Positions 21,651 through 33,182 are shown, counted from the first letter of the stretch. The stretch: DNA of 64,000 nt from Prorocentrum cordatum (GCA_963575745.1 CAUYUJ010004335.1:458856-522855), one strand, 5' to 3'. A program made the numbers and translations. Notes: generated by a model not told the origin, from the letters alone.

Positions 21651-24297
21651 AGGAGCGCGCGCGCACGCTTTTGTTGAAAATCCGTGTTGCGAAACCTTGG
21701 GTTTTTGTAGGTTTTTTGGACGCACGATTTTGGAACCCGTCCGACACCGATGGGTTTTGAAGGTTTTCGGCATACGCGCGCGACGACGCGCGCGTCTGCA
21801 CTTCGTCCCATTTTTTCAGAGGATTCTCGCGACGGCACACGCGCAAGGGCGTTCGACAGATTTCGACATGCGCGCGCGCGAAACCCGTTTGGTAGCATTT
21901 TGTGAAAATCTTGAAAACCAATGGTTTTCTTAAGATTCGCAAGAGCTCGCGCGTAAGCTTTTTTAGCAAATCAGTGTTGCGAAATCCTATGTTTTTGTAA
22001 GTTTTTTGGGAACTCGATTGCGAAATCCTTCCGGCACCGAAGGTTTTTGAAGGATTTCGGCATGCGCGCGCGACGACGCGCGCGTGCGCACTTCGTCCAG
22101 TTTTTTGCAAGGGATTCGTGAAACAATTTATGTTCGAGCAAACAATGTTTCCGCGTATCGCTTTTTGTTTACAAGGGAACCTCCGGGGGACCGATACCGG
22201 TTCCCCTGGGACACTGTGAATTCAGATTTGGGATGGACATGTGGTCAGAATCATATCTAATTTACATTCCCGAAAAGGGGAACGGATAACGCCGGGGGGG
22301 GTAGTACCCTCTTTTTAGAAAATGTAAATCTATGCGGTGCAATCCACTCTGCTGAACTTGAAGTCGTCATCTCCACTGCTCGCGCAAACATCCCACCCAC
22401 CCGCCCGCAACTTGGTTTGCAAAATCTCTTAAGACCGACTACGACGACACCGACGACAACGACTAGGACGACACCGACGACGTCTCCGACGACTTCGACG
22501 ACGACAACGACGCCGACGCCGACGACGACGACGCCAAAGAAGGCGACGACGAGGGAGGAGGAAGGACGACGACGGCGACAACGACAACGACGACAACGAC
22601 GAGGGAGGAGGGAGGACGGCGACGACGCGAACGACGACGAAGGAGGAAGGACGGCGACGCCGACGACGACAACGACGAGGGAGGAGGGAAGACGACGACG
22701 ACAACGACGACGACGGCGACGAAATAGGAGGGACGACGACGAGACGCCGACGACGGACGACGACGACGACGAGGGAGGAGGAGGAAGGACGACCACGGCG
22801 ACAACGACGACGGAAACGACCACGACGCCAAAGAGGATGACGACGACGAACACGAGGAAAGACAGAGGACGACGTAGGCGACGACGACGACGACGCGGGA
22901 GGAGGGAGGACGGTGACGACGACGACGACGACGCAAGAGCGCGCGCGCACGCTTTTGTTAAAAATCCGTGTTGCGAAACCTTGGGTTTTTGTAGGTTTTT
23001 TGGACGCACGATTTTGGAATCCGTCCGAAACCGATGGGCTTTGAAGGTTTTCGGCGTACGCCCGCGACGACGCGCGCGTCTGCACTTCGTCCCATTTTTT
23101 CAAAGGATTCTCGCGACGGCACACGCGCAAGGGCGTTCGACAGATTTCGACATGCGCGCGCGCGAAGCCCGTTTGGTAGCATTTGTGAAAATCTTGAAAA
23201 CCGATGGTTTTCTTAAGATTTCGCAAGAGCTCGCGCGGAAGTTGTTTTAGCAAACCAATGTTGCGAAACCATTTGTTTACGCATGTTTTCTTGGAAACTC
23301 GATTGCGAAATCCTTCCGGCACCGAAGGTTTTTGAAGGATTTCGGCATGCGCGCGCGACGACGCGCGCGTGTGCACTTCGTCCCATTTGTTGCAAGGGAT
23401 TCGCGAAAACGTGTTGTTAGAACCAAAAATGTCACCCCATACTGTTTTTTGCAAGGGAACCTCAGGGGGGGGGAACCCGGCCTGGCTTGGATGGTATGAT
23501 TTCATACTTAGGATGGACGAGTGTGCATTATATATATATATATATGAAATTATATTATCCCAGGGGGGAGCGATTAGTCCGGGGGGGGGTAGTCTCCTTT
23601 TAGAAAGGAGAATTAAATTTCTGCTCGCAGTGAGTTGTCCACTCCACTGCTCGCGCAAACATCCCACCCACCCACCCGCAACTTGGTTTGCAAAATCTCT
23701 TAAGACCGTGACGGTGGGTACCAAATGGCACTTGGCAACGACAGCGACGCCGACGACGACAGCGACAACGACGACGACGACGACGCGGACAACGAGTACG
23801 ACGACACCGACGACGTCTCCAACGACTTCGACGACGCCGACAACGACGACGACGACGACACCGACGACGATGACGACGACGGACGACGACGACGACGTCA
23901 ACGACGCCGACGCCGACGACGACGACGACGGCGGCGACGCCGACGACGACGATGACAACGCCGACGACGATGACGACGCCGACGACGACGACAACGACTA
24001 CACCGACGACCACGACGACGACGTCAACGACGCCGACGACGACGACGACGACGACGGCGGCGACGACGACGCCGACGTCGACGACGAGGACGACGACGAC
24101 GCCGACGCCGACGACGACGACGAAGACGACGACGGCGTCGCCAACGAAGACGACGACGAAGGAGGAGGGAGGACGACGACGGCGACAACGACGACAACGA
24201 CGAGGGAGGAGGGAGGACGGCGACGGCGCGAACGACGAAGGAGGAAGGACGGCGACGGCGACGACGACAACGACGGGGGAGGAGAGAAAACGACGAC

Positions 24298-24331
<34 letters not shown>

Positions 24332-25120
24332 ACGAAATAGGAGGGACGACGACGAGACGCCGACGACGGACGACGACGACGACGAGGGAGGAGGAGGAAG
24401 GACGACCACGGCGACAACGACGACCACGACGCCAAAGAGGACGACGACGACGAACACGAGGAAAGACAGAGGACGACGTAGGCGACGACGACGACGACGA
24501 CGCGGGAGGAGGGAGGATGGCGACGACGACGACGACGACGCCGCAAGAGCGCGCGCGCACGCTTTTGTTGAAAATCCGTTTTGCGAAACCTTGTGTTTTT
24601 GTAGGTTTTTTGGACGCACGATTTTGGAACCCGTCCGACACCGATGGGTTTTGAAGGTTTTCGGCATACGCGCGCGACGACGCGCGCGTCTGCACTTCGT
24701 CCCATTTTTGTCAAAGGATTCTCGCGACGGCACGCGCGCAAGGGCGTTCGACAGATTTCGACGTGCGCGCGCGCGACGCCCGTTTGGTAGCATGTTGTGA
24801 AAATCTTGAAAAACCTATGTTTTTTTCTCAAGATTTCGCAAGAGCTCGCGCGTGAGCTTTTTTAGCAAATCAGTGTTGCGAAACCCTGTGTTTTGGTATG
24901 TTTTTGGGGAACTCGATTGCGAAATCCTTCCGACACCGACAGTTTTTGAAGGATTTCGGCATGCGCGCGCGACGACGCGCGCGTGAGGGATTCGTGAACA
25001 AGTGTTATGTTAGAACAAAACATGTCACCGCATAGTGTTTTTTACAAAGGAACCGCAGGGGAGGGGAACCCGGTTTGGCTGGCATGGTATGGTTTCATAT
25101 TTAGGATGGACGAGTGTGCA

Positions 25121-25122
<2 letters not shown>

Positions 25123-25166
<44 letters not shown>
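25123..25166. repeat. (TA)n microsatellite
   Basis: An AT dinucleotide run of about 44 bp in the tail of a satellite unit. The same tail position in the previous unit (about 23,530) has only about 16 bp, so the tract is length-variable between units. Confidence 0.95.
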
Positions 25167-25169
<3 letters not shown>

Positions 25170-25261
25170 AAATCGTACTATCCCAGGGGGAACCGATAAG
25201 TCTGGAGGGGGAGGGGGGTAGAATCTATTCATCTTTTAGAAAGGAAAATGTATGCGATGCA

Positions 25262-25425
25262 GGGGCGGCGAAGGGCAGCACGGGCGGCGACGGGCGGGGA
25301 TGGCGGCGACGGGCGGCGACGGCGACGGGCGGTGACGGGCGGCGCGGGCGGGGATGGCGTCGACGGGCGGCGACGGCTACGGGCGGCGACAGGCGGCGAC
25401 GGGCGGCGATTTTACGGCGAGGGTC
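25262..25425 (+). repeat. (GGCGACGGGC)n array
   Basis: GGCGACGGGCGG units terminate repeat block A. A related but different GGCGACGA array ends block B at 37.4-37.7 kb. Confidence 0.8.
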
Positions 25426-25429
25426 CCGA

Positions 25430-25830
25430 GAAGGTTGACCGAAGTGAGAACCCCGACTGCTGCAAACACTGCTTGGGGAATGACGAAGAAACGTATTTCG
25501 TGAAGGAACTTGTACATGTGTCACATTGCCTCCTCGTAGTCTATCCGCAAAAGAGGCCACTCGGGACACAAACAACTGACACACGTTACCAATGCATGGC
25601 GGGCACATTTGAACCATCAGGCACGACAACTCGTAGGCACACGAACGCGCCTCAAGCGCCACCTGCGTTTCGTAGGCGTCGATGGTCGCAGCGGCGCATA
25701 AACGCGCAACCATGCATGGGAATCTATTGGGGCGTAGTGTGCGATGCAGGCCGTCCCTCCGCTTCAGCGATGGATAATCGATTGCCAGATTCGGTCAAAC
25801 ATGTTGCGTGCAACAGCCAGGTTGAAGGTT
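25430..25830 (-). pseudogene. Possible RNase H scrap of a YR element
   Basis: The minus frame contains DAYETQVALEARSCAYELSC, resembling the RNase H Glu-helix segment EAQVALEARALVLTVKH of element 1. About 20 residues later comes VCQLFVSRVASFADRLRGGN, which fits the Asp strand and the KGR-like helix loosely. The catalytic Asp is not clear. It lies just past the satellite block with no flanking RT or YR detected. A weak call resting on one good helix. Confidence 0.35.
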
Positions 25831-25839
25831 GAACATGCT

Positions 25840-26720
25840 ATTGGCGAGTGTGTCCAAAATCAACCAACACAGACAGGCTATCCGCGACGCAAGCTGCGAG
25901 CCTAGGTGACGAATGCCCAGAATTTGCCAGGGGCGGCTTCGTGGCGATGCCCCGCGGGCTGCGGGACCTGGCGGTGGGCGAAGTCGTGTCGATGGGCTAC
26001 CTGGGCTTGCAGATGCTGCTCGCTTCCACGCCCGCGCGGCGGGACCTGCTGCAGGCAGGCGGCGGGAGACGACGGGGCCGATTGCGCGGGAGCTGGAGCG
26101 CAAGTATCCCACGCACCCCTGAGATCCTGGCGTCCCAGTTTTCGGCTACGGATGAGGAGGGAAGGATGAGGGGTAGGGGGAAATTGATCGCGGTGAATCG
26201 GAGTGACCGGGAGCAATCATAGCCAGAAGAGGAGCAAGCATTTGGAATATTCTCGGGACTGACCAAAGCGAACAGGAACATCGGAATCTCGACATGGCCT
26301 TCGCAAGGCCTAGGGACTGACACGGCCGATACCGTTTGCGTCAGGTGCGTATCACCGTCATTTCGGATTGGTGTCGTCGTCAATAAGAACAGCTCCCCAA
26401 TGTTAAGGACACAATCGAAGAGCCACCTGAAAACTCATCGCCTGTCGCTGCATCTCCAGGTGGGCTCGTTCTGCTGTGAGGCATGGGCTTCGCTAACTTG
26501 TGGTGCATTTAGCAGGCTCCCCCACGCGTCGGCAATGCCCAACGAACTGCCATGCACCCCGGCACGCATCCATGCGTGCCCGTCAAACTCGCGGCCAACG
26601 CCGAGAAACAATCGTGAAGCTAGACTTCATGCGGGAAGCAGGCACACCCGACGTACGAGATCTACTGCAGATGTTCGAAGAGTTTGCGAATTCACAGGCG
26701 TGGCAGATGAGATCTTCCCA
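25840..26720 (+). other. Mostly unassigned; two exon-like stretches
   Basis: Plus 25,915-26,060 encodes FVAMPRGLRDLAVGEVVSMG followed by LQMLLASTPARRDLLQAG. Plus 26,610-26,715 encodes ETIVKLDFMREAGTPDVRDL followed by FEEFANSQAWQM and then a pyrimidine tract. Both have protein-like composition but match no family I know. The opposite strand is also open in places. Confidence 0.2.
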
Positions 26721-27655
26721 TTGTCGTCCTCGTGCTCCTCTTTCCCTTCGTCCTTCTCGTCATCCTCCTAGCTCTCGTCCTCCTCGTCCTCCTCACCCTT
26801 CACCTTCCCCTCGTCCTTCGCGACCTCCTGCTCCACCTCGTCGTCCTCTTCCTCCTCCTCCTCTTCCTCCTCGCCCTTCCGTCCGTCTCCCCTCGTCCTT
26901 CGCGACCTCCTGCTCCACCTGGTCGTCTTTCTCCTTCCTCCTCGTCCGTCTTCCTTCCTCCTCCTCATTATTTGGAAACCGGGTCCCGCATGTTCGGCCA
27001 AGCGGGACAACCATTCGCTCTGTGGCTGCGATCCCAGTGTCGCACGCGCGCGCAGCCGCGACACTGGCACACGTCCTCGCCATTAATACAAAACCGCGAC
27101 GCCCATAACGAAACAACACATAGGAATCCGTGGCAACTGGCGCACCATACCGTCTTGCATTGTCCTGCGAAACGAAAGCGCGAACCTGCGCCAACAACAG
27201 ACATGCAGAGCACGAGTACCAATGCGTAAGGACAGTGCGAGCTGGGATGGACGGGCGTCCACTTATCTTCCTCCTCTTCCTCCTGCCATATGATATGCAT
27301 GTGTCCTTCTCCTACTCCCGTGGAGAAGTGGCACAGCAAGCTGCAAGCTGTAAGTGCCAAGTGCAATCGATTCGAAAAATTACGCCGTCTCCTATCACTG
27401 CGCCGTCGTCCCATTCCCATTGGGCGGCGTCCCCCTCGCGCCAGTGGCCGCCGAGCCAGATTGTGTTGGACGGCCACCTGGCCCGCGGCAACAGCCCGCT
27501 GGCTCTGCATGGCTGCCGCCGCTCCGACAATCTCTGCCTCATCCGCACCCTGACCCTCATACTCTACCTTCGCCTCCTGCGCTCCCAACCGCCCAGCACG
27601 TCTCCCTCTTGCACTCACCTTGTGGTTTATGTCGCACCCTTTGTAACACCTGAGC
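26720..27655. other. TC-rich tract and unassigned DNA
   Basis: 26,720-26,970 is CTCCTCGTCCTTC-rich and includes a partial internal duplication (two copies of CCTTCGCGACCTCCTGCTCC, about 80 bp apart). The remainder has no recognised product. Confidence 0.45.
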
Positions 27656-27669
27656 AGAGGTGCCTGCGA

Positions 27670-27765
27670 TGTGAGGGATGGGGAGGAGGAGGAGGAGGAG
27701 GAGGAGGAGAAGGAGGAGGAGGAGGAGGAGGAGGAGGAAGAGGAGGAGGAGGAGGAGGGAGGAAC
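27670..27765 (+). repeat. (GGA)n homopurine tract
   Basis: GGAGGA repeats with AGA interruptions, just beyond the stop of the non-LTR retroelement frame (the strand opposite is TCC-rich). Confidence 0.9.
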
Positions 27766-27855
27766 GGGGAGTCGAGCGCGCCGAGGGGGAAGGCTCCTGG
27801 CTGCCCACGGCCGCGCGCCCCAGCGCGCCGCCCGCAGCACGCCGCGCTCACCTGC

Positions 27856-29222
27856 TCACAAGCGGCGCAGCTGGCGGAGGAGGACGGGCACCTCCGCGAT
27901 CATGAACTTGGAGCTGGTCTCGTCCTGCACGAGCGGCACCATGGCGCCGAAAAGGGGGCCCCGCAGGACGGCTGGTGGCTTCTTCATAGCCCTCGAAGCC
28001 CGCAGCGACGCCTTGGCCACTGAGAGGAGGGCCTCCTCTGAGACGAACACCTCGCCTCTGAGGTTGTGGTACGTGTTGCACGCGACCACGATGAGCTCGA
28101 GGGACTCATTGGTCATGTCCGTGAGGCCGAGTTTCACGATCTCGATGACCATGTGGGGTGCCCTGCGCGCTCTGCCCACGGCTCGCGCCAGAGGCGCGCA
28201 GGAAAGATAGTGTCGACGTGAGCCTTGACAGCGACGACCGCCGACGATGCAGCGCTTCTGGCCATTGGGGTGGGCGATGCACCTCGATGTCATCCACGAG
28301 AAAGAGAGGGTCCTCATCCACGCGGCGGCCCACGACGGCGGAAGCTCGCGCATGGTGGCCTTCGCCATGGAGAACACGCCTGGGTTGTGGTTGAAGAACT
28401 CGGCATAGTGCGGGAGTTCGGCCACGATCCTCGAGACAAGGAAGGGGCCGATGGAGTCAGGGCCACGAGCCAAAAGTGCAGCAGCATATGCTTTTCGTTG
28501 GGCAAGGTCGGGGCGGCCGTCACTGATGGCGTCCAGCGCGCTGGCAACCGCAGGTCGCAGCAGGTCCGACGGGTAGTAGGCATGCTCGGCCGAGATCGTG
28601 GCAACATGGTGCAGCAGCTCCACAAACGGTGGTATCTGCCACCAGGGGGGCGAGCGATGGAGCGCGCCACGGGCGGCGCCCATCAGCGTCAGCTGGATGC
28701 CGTATGCGTCGAGGTCTTCGTGGAGTCGCTCTCGGATCTCGGGGAACTTGCTGAACGTCGATGTCGCGGAGCGGGCGATGGTGGCCACCATCGTGAATTG
28801 GAGCGACCGCGGAGCGTGGACGACCTCAATTTTTGAGGTGGGGCCAGTTTTTGATCCTGAAGGCACCGTTCGGGAACCGCAGGACCGAGGCATTGATCCA
28901 GTTCTCGTTCTTGAAGTGCTCGTGCGGCAGCAACACGGACTGGGCGAGGTAGCCGGGGACAGGAATCGCACGGCTGTTGAAGAGGGCAACTGAACCCATG
29001 GACGGGGCATCACTAGCACTGAACATCTTGGCTCGCCACTTGAACTTATTGAAGGCTTTCTCGAAGATCCGCTTCTCCGTCGCCCCAGGTCCGAGTAAAA
29101 GCCCGAGGTAGGTGAGGCGGTCGCAGATATTGAAGTCCTTGAACAGCGGGACGATGGCGATCAACGCGTTGACCTCTCCCGAGAGAGGGATGATGTGGCA
29201 TTTCGGGGCCTTCAGCTCGAGG
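27856..29222 (-). pseudogene. C-terminal part of a non-LTR (LINE-type) retrotransposon ORF
   Basis: The minus strand opens with LKAPKCHIIPLSGEV, then LTYLGLLLGPGATEKRIFEK, NSRAIPVPGYLAQSVLLP and a NAFRIKNWPHLK-like end. The order K-x-x-x-(I/V)PL, YLG-(F/L)-x-(V/L)GP, and S-(V)-x-x-Y-(L)-(A)Q is that of the region after the RT palm in dinoflagellate LINE-like ORFs. After a frame step in an A5 run near 28,835 the frame continues as a roughly 320-residue helical C-terminal region (HAYYPSDLLRPAVASAL; IEIVKLGLTDMTNESLELIV) to a stop at 27,856. The RT palm itself is absent. A pyrimidine tract at 29,226-29,275 precedes the first residue, so it is either 5' truncated or begins at a splice site. Confidence 0.65.
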
Positions 29223-29299
29223 AGGAACGGGGAAGAAGAGGGGGGGAGGAAGAGGGGGGGAATGGGAGGATGGATTGGTTAAGGTATCTCCCACTGCTA

Positions 29300-29940
29300 C
29301 TTGTGCATAGTAATTTATGTTACTCTCTGCCCTCCGTAAGCTTCACTGTGTGGTCCTGCCGCGCCACATGCTTTACTAGCCGTTCCTACTGTTGGAGGAA
29401 TGCTGTTGACACGTGTGCACCACCGCTCTCTCTGCTGGCGCAGGCCCGGCGTGTACCTCACAAGGAGATGGGCTAGCGAAAGAAACAAAGGAGGAAAGAA
29501 AACGAGGAGGAGGATCTCAGGCCAGGGGCAGCGGATCACAACGCGGCGGGGCGCCTGGTGGACAGCAACCCTGCCTCGACCGCCTGGGAGACCGCGCTCT
29601 GCAGCAGCGCTTTCTCGCGGGGCGTCTTCGGCATGGCCTTGCACGAGGCAGAGACCCTGCGAATATAGATACTCCACAAAAGGTTCAACGAGGAACTTAA
29701 TCGCGCGGCGGGAATAACAATGGCCTGTCCTGCGTGGGCGTGGGGGGTGGATCGCCTGGGGGCACGAAGCTTCGGCGCGCAAGGAAAAGGGGGGGGTGGG
29801 GGCGGGCTGAAGCGGGCTGTCGGGCGGTCAGTTTGTCTATAGGGGTTCTCTATTTTGGAAAAAACTAGTAGGTGAACTGCGGAATCCGACATCGGTCGGG
29901 GTTCTTAGCCTCTCGCGCCCACTTCGTTGTCCTCGATCAG
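29300..29940. other. Unassigned DNA upstream of the LINE fragment
   Basis: One minus frame at 29,540-29,700 (SLNLLWSIYIRRVSASCKA, then KTPREKALLQSAVSQAVEAG) looks protein-like and could be an upstream exon of the LINE-like ORF or unrelated. Nothing firmer seen. Confidence 0.25.
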
Positions 29941-29941
29941 A

Positions 29942-30102
29942 TTTTTCCCAACCATCCTGTGGTGTTGGGTCCTCGTTTTGAAGAGACGGTGCCCCGCGTT
30001 CCTCCCGCTCCTCCTCTCCCTCCCCCCCCCTCCCGTCACTCCTCCCTCCTCCATGCGTTTCGCCCACCCAGTACAGCGCTTCGTGGCCCCATAGGGAGCT
30101 CC
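29942..30102 (+). repeat. Dispersed repeat with conserved ends, copy 2
   Basis: Starts TTTTTCCCAACCATCCTGTG and ends CGTGGCCCCATAGGGAGCTC, the inverted counterpart of 12,386-12,630. Its core is TCC/C-run rich instead of ATC-rich. A further copy of only the end motif (CACCCCTCACGAGGATCGTG) lies at about 30,155-30,190. Confidence 0.7.
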
Positions 30103-30189
30103 ACCGAAGGCCCCAGTAGCAGCGTTCGCATGGCGGCCTCGGGCCATTTCGGCACACCCCTCACGAGGATCGTGGCCCCATAGGGACCC

Positions 30190-31030
30190 CCGCCCCTCGT
30201 CATTCCCGTCTGCCTCAGCCTGCCTCCCTCCCTCCCTAACCCCCCTCCCTCCACATCCGCCTGTGCCACCTTGCCTGCCAGCCTCACCCCCTCCTTCCTC
30301 TGGAGGCAAAGGACCCATTGGGCGCCTCGTCAACATTGAGGGGGGACGCGGCAGGCGGTCGACAAGATAACTAAACAAAAGGCCGAAATGGCGTGTGTGA
30401 TGATACGGTGGGATCGCTGGATGAGGTCACGTTGCGCATCTTGCAACTGCGAAGTACGCGGCGCATGGACTCAACGGCCAGGGTCTCCCGTTGTTTGGAA
30501 AAACGTGGTTTCTTGCGCAACGGCCGATGTGTCCTGCATTGTAATGACTGTGTGTACGAGATTGTACTCATGCCACCCAACAGTATGTGCGGGCAAAAGC
30601 TGCCGCGACTTCGGAGCTGCTCGCAAAGCCAAGTGTCGGAGCCTGGGGGCTCGGGCCCCCAGATCTGTCCGAAGAAGGAACGCCACCCAAACACCGAACG
30701 CAACATGCCAGCTGGAACGACATCGGCCGTCATGTCGGCCGGCGCCCATGTGCGGTCTGGCGCAGCCCATGTTGCCTCAGTCCGTTGCGGCAAGAAATGC
30801 AGCAGCAACGGCGGCAGCAACGACAGCGGCAGCACACGCTTGCGATTGCCCCAGGGCGCACCAAGCGTTGGCCCGGGCCGCACAGCTGCCGCGCCTCGGG
30901 GGGGGCTGGCGGCGGGGAGACCGAGGCCCCCGCCCCCTGTCCGCCTCTCCCCGCCTGTCCTCTCCCTCTTTCGCCTGTCCTCTCCCTCTCGCCCCCTCCT
31001 CTCTCTCTCTCTCTTTCGCTGCCTCCTCTC
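30190..31030. other. Unassigned DNA
   Basis: Two overlapping plus frames and one minus frame are open for 100 or more codons at 30,390-30,900, but none shows a domain or consistent composition. Both strands being open together argues for base-composition artefact. Confidence 0.3.
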
Positions 31031-31840
31031 TCTCTCTCTCCCTCCCTCCCTCCCTCCCTCCACCCTCCAAAAAACCTCACGCCCACGATTCTCCAACTGC
31101 TCCCCCCTCCCCACTTCTCCCCCCGTCCCTTCTCCCTCCTCGCGCCCACGATGTCTCTCCATCCTCACCCCCCGCGCCACCATCCACTCCCCCTCGTCCA
31201 CCACTCGAAGCACATCCCAGCAAGTGCACGATGGCCCTCAATCCTCCCTTCCGCCCGTGTCACCAATCAGTCCCCGTTCGTCACCCATTCCTCTTCCGGA
31301 AGCACCTCCTGGCACCGAGTCGCGCCCGCGTAGGAATATGCGCAGCAGCGCCTGGCACCCCGCAGGGAGGAAGGGGTGCCCACGACCCCCGGAAGCACCC
31401 CAGAGTTGTGCGGGCTCATCGTCGTCCTCCTCCTCCTGCCCGTTCGCATTCTGCTGCGTTATTATCCTCTCTCTCTTCCTCCTCATCCCCTCCCCTCTCC
31501 CCCGTCCTCCGCCTTTTCCTCCTCTGCCTTCTTGCTCCTCTTCCTCATCCTCCTCCTCCTCCTCCTCCTCCTCCTCCTCCATGCTATTGCTCCTTCTCCT
31601 CCCCCCTCCCCCCCTGCTCCTGCTCCTGCTCCTGCTCCTCCTCCTCCTCCTCTTCTAGCTACCCCATCTCTTCCCCATCCTTTCCCTCCTCCACCCCATT
31701 TCTCCATGCCCCTTCTCAACCCTCGCTTCCTGGTACAACCTCTCCCATCCCTCCCCTCCCCCATACTCCCTTTCTCCCCGCTGCCCCTGTCCTCCCCCCT
31801 CCTGGCAGGCACCGCGCGAAGGTGGCGGTCAATCCGCCTG
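31030..31840 (+). repeat. TC-rich pyrimidine DNA
   Basis: CTCTCTC, CCCTCCCTCC and CTCCTCCTC tracts separated by short mixed sequence. Long Pro/Ser/Leu frames here are compositional. Confidence 0.75.
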
Positions 31841-31969
31841 TCAGGCCTTCAGGCAGAGGGCGCAAGAACCCAAATACCTCCCCGCATCTCCCGCGGAGCT
31901 CGCCGAAGAGGGACCCTGCCCCCCACCTCCCGCCGGAGAGACCGAGACACCCGAGTCCCGAGTCCCACC

Positions 31970-32133
31970 CTCCTCCTCCTCCTCCTCCTCCTCCTCCTCC
32001 TCCTCCTCCTCATCCTCATCCTCATCCTCCTCATCATCATCCTCATCATCATCGTCATCCTCATCCTCATCCTCGTCCTCCTCAGCATCATCAGCATCAG
32101 CAGCATCAGCATCAGCATCAGCATCAGCATCAG

Positions 32134-32195
<62 letters not shown>

Positions 32196-32312
32196 CCATC
32201 ATCATCATCATCCTCATCCAAATCATCATCATCATCATCATCATCACTATCATCATCATCATCCTCATCCAAATCATCATCACACCACCACCACCATGAT
32301 CAGCATCACCAG

Positions 32313-32356
<44 letters not shown>

Positions 32357-32500
32357 CCATCACCATCACCATCACCATCACCATCACCATCACCATCACC
32401 ATCACCATCACCATCACCATCACCATCACCATCATCATCATCATCATCATCATCATCATTACCATCATTGTCATCATCATCATCATCATCATCATCATCC
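31970..32500 (+). repeat. (TCC)n-(ATC)n-(ACC/ATC)n compound microsatellite
   Basis: CTCCTC passes to ATCCTC, then ATCATC, then CACCATCACCATC and back to ATCATC. Gives poly-His, poly-Ile, poly-Met or poly-Asp frames according to reading frame; none is a gene. Confidence 0.95.
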
Positions 32501-32774
32501 CTCGTGCTCTTCCCCCTCCTCCTCCTCCTTCTCCTCCTCATCGTCCTGCTCCTCATCCCTCCCTTCCTCCCTCCCTCCTTCCTTCCCTCCCTCCCTCCGT
32601 CCCTCCCTCCCTCCTCCCTCCTCCCTCCTGCTCCTGCTCTTGTTCCTCCTTCTCCTCCTTCTCCATTCCTTTTCCTTATAACTAGGGCGGGCCAGGCGTT
32701 TCGCCTCAGACTTCCTCAACATTTATGACTCTGAAGCTTAAGTCGCGGCAGCAATTTCACATATGGAGGGCGGG

Positions 32775-33182
32775 TGGTTTTCAAGATGTGGCTCTCGTTT
32801 TAGCGCGGCGCACATTCGTCTTAAGACTGTGCAAGAACTTCACGGATTGAGGGCGGGTGGTTTTCAAAATGTTGCTCTCGCCAAAGCGCCGCGCACATTC
32901 GTTTTAAAACTGTGCAATCGTTTCAAAGATTGATGGTGGGTGGTTTTCGACATGTGGCTCTCGCCAAAGCGCCGCGCACACTCGTTGTGAACATGTGCAA
33001 GAGTTTCGCGGATTGAGCGCGAGTCGTTTTCAAAATGTGGTCCTCGCCTCAGCGCCTCGCGCATTCTTTTTCAAACATTTGCAAGAGCTTCGTGGGTTAA
33101 GAACGGGTGTTTTTCGAAATGTGGCTCTCGCCAAAGCGTCGCGCACATTCGTGTTCAAACATTTGCAAGAGTTTCACAGGTT
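32775..33182 (+). repeat. Five tandem copies of an ~83-bp unit
   Basis: Units start at about 32,775, 32,857, 32,940, 33,026 and 33,110. Each has GTTTTCAAAATGTGGCTCTC, then GCCAAAGCGCCGCGCACATT, then a GTGCAAGAGTTTCACGG-like segment and a GGGCGGGT joiner. Copies differ at about 10-20% of positions. No conserved frame across copies. Confidence 0.85.

Larger units (their letters stand above)
18430..25260. repeat. Composite satellite-like repeat block A (five ~1.1-1.55 kb units)
   Basis: Five units, each starting with a conserved head (CTCGCGCAAACATCCC, a CACC run, then CAACTTGGTTTGCAAA) at about 18,445, 19,705, 20,830, 22,378 and 23,648. After the head comes either a GCG-rich core (units 1-2) or a CTCTTAAGACCG segment and a GAC-rich core (units 3-5). 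Then come two roughly 288-bp subunits with (CG)n palindromes, then a G-run-rich tail containing GGCTGGGATGGTATG and TAGGATGGACGA, then TTTTAGAAAGGA. Arg/Ser/Val-rich or Asp/Thr-rich frames across it vary between copies and are not convincing genes. Confidence 0.85.

Noticed and set aside
22429-23994. A 521-codon minus-strand open frame and its relatives in repeat block A
   Set aside because: Crosses unit boundaries of a satellite repeat and changes composition with each module; reading frame not conserved between units.
30388-32685. A 765-codon plus-strand open frame
   Set aside because: Mostly Pro/Ser/His/Ile runs from TC-rich and CAT-type simple sequence; the first 150 codons have no motif and other frames and the minus strand are also open.
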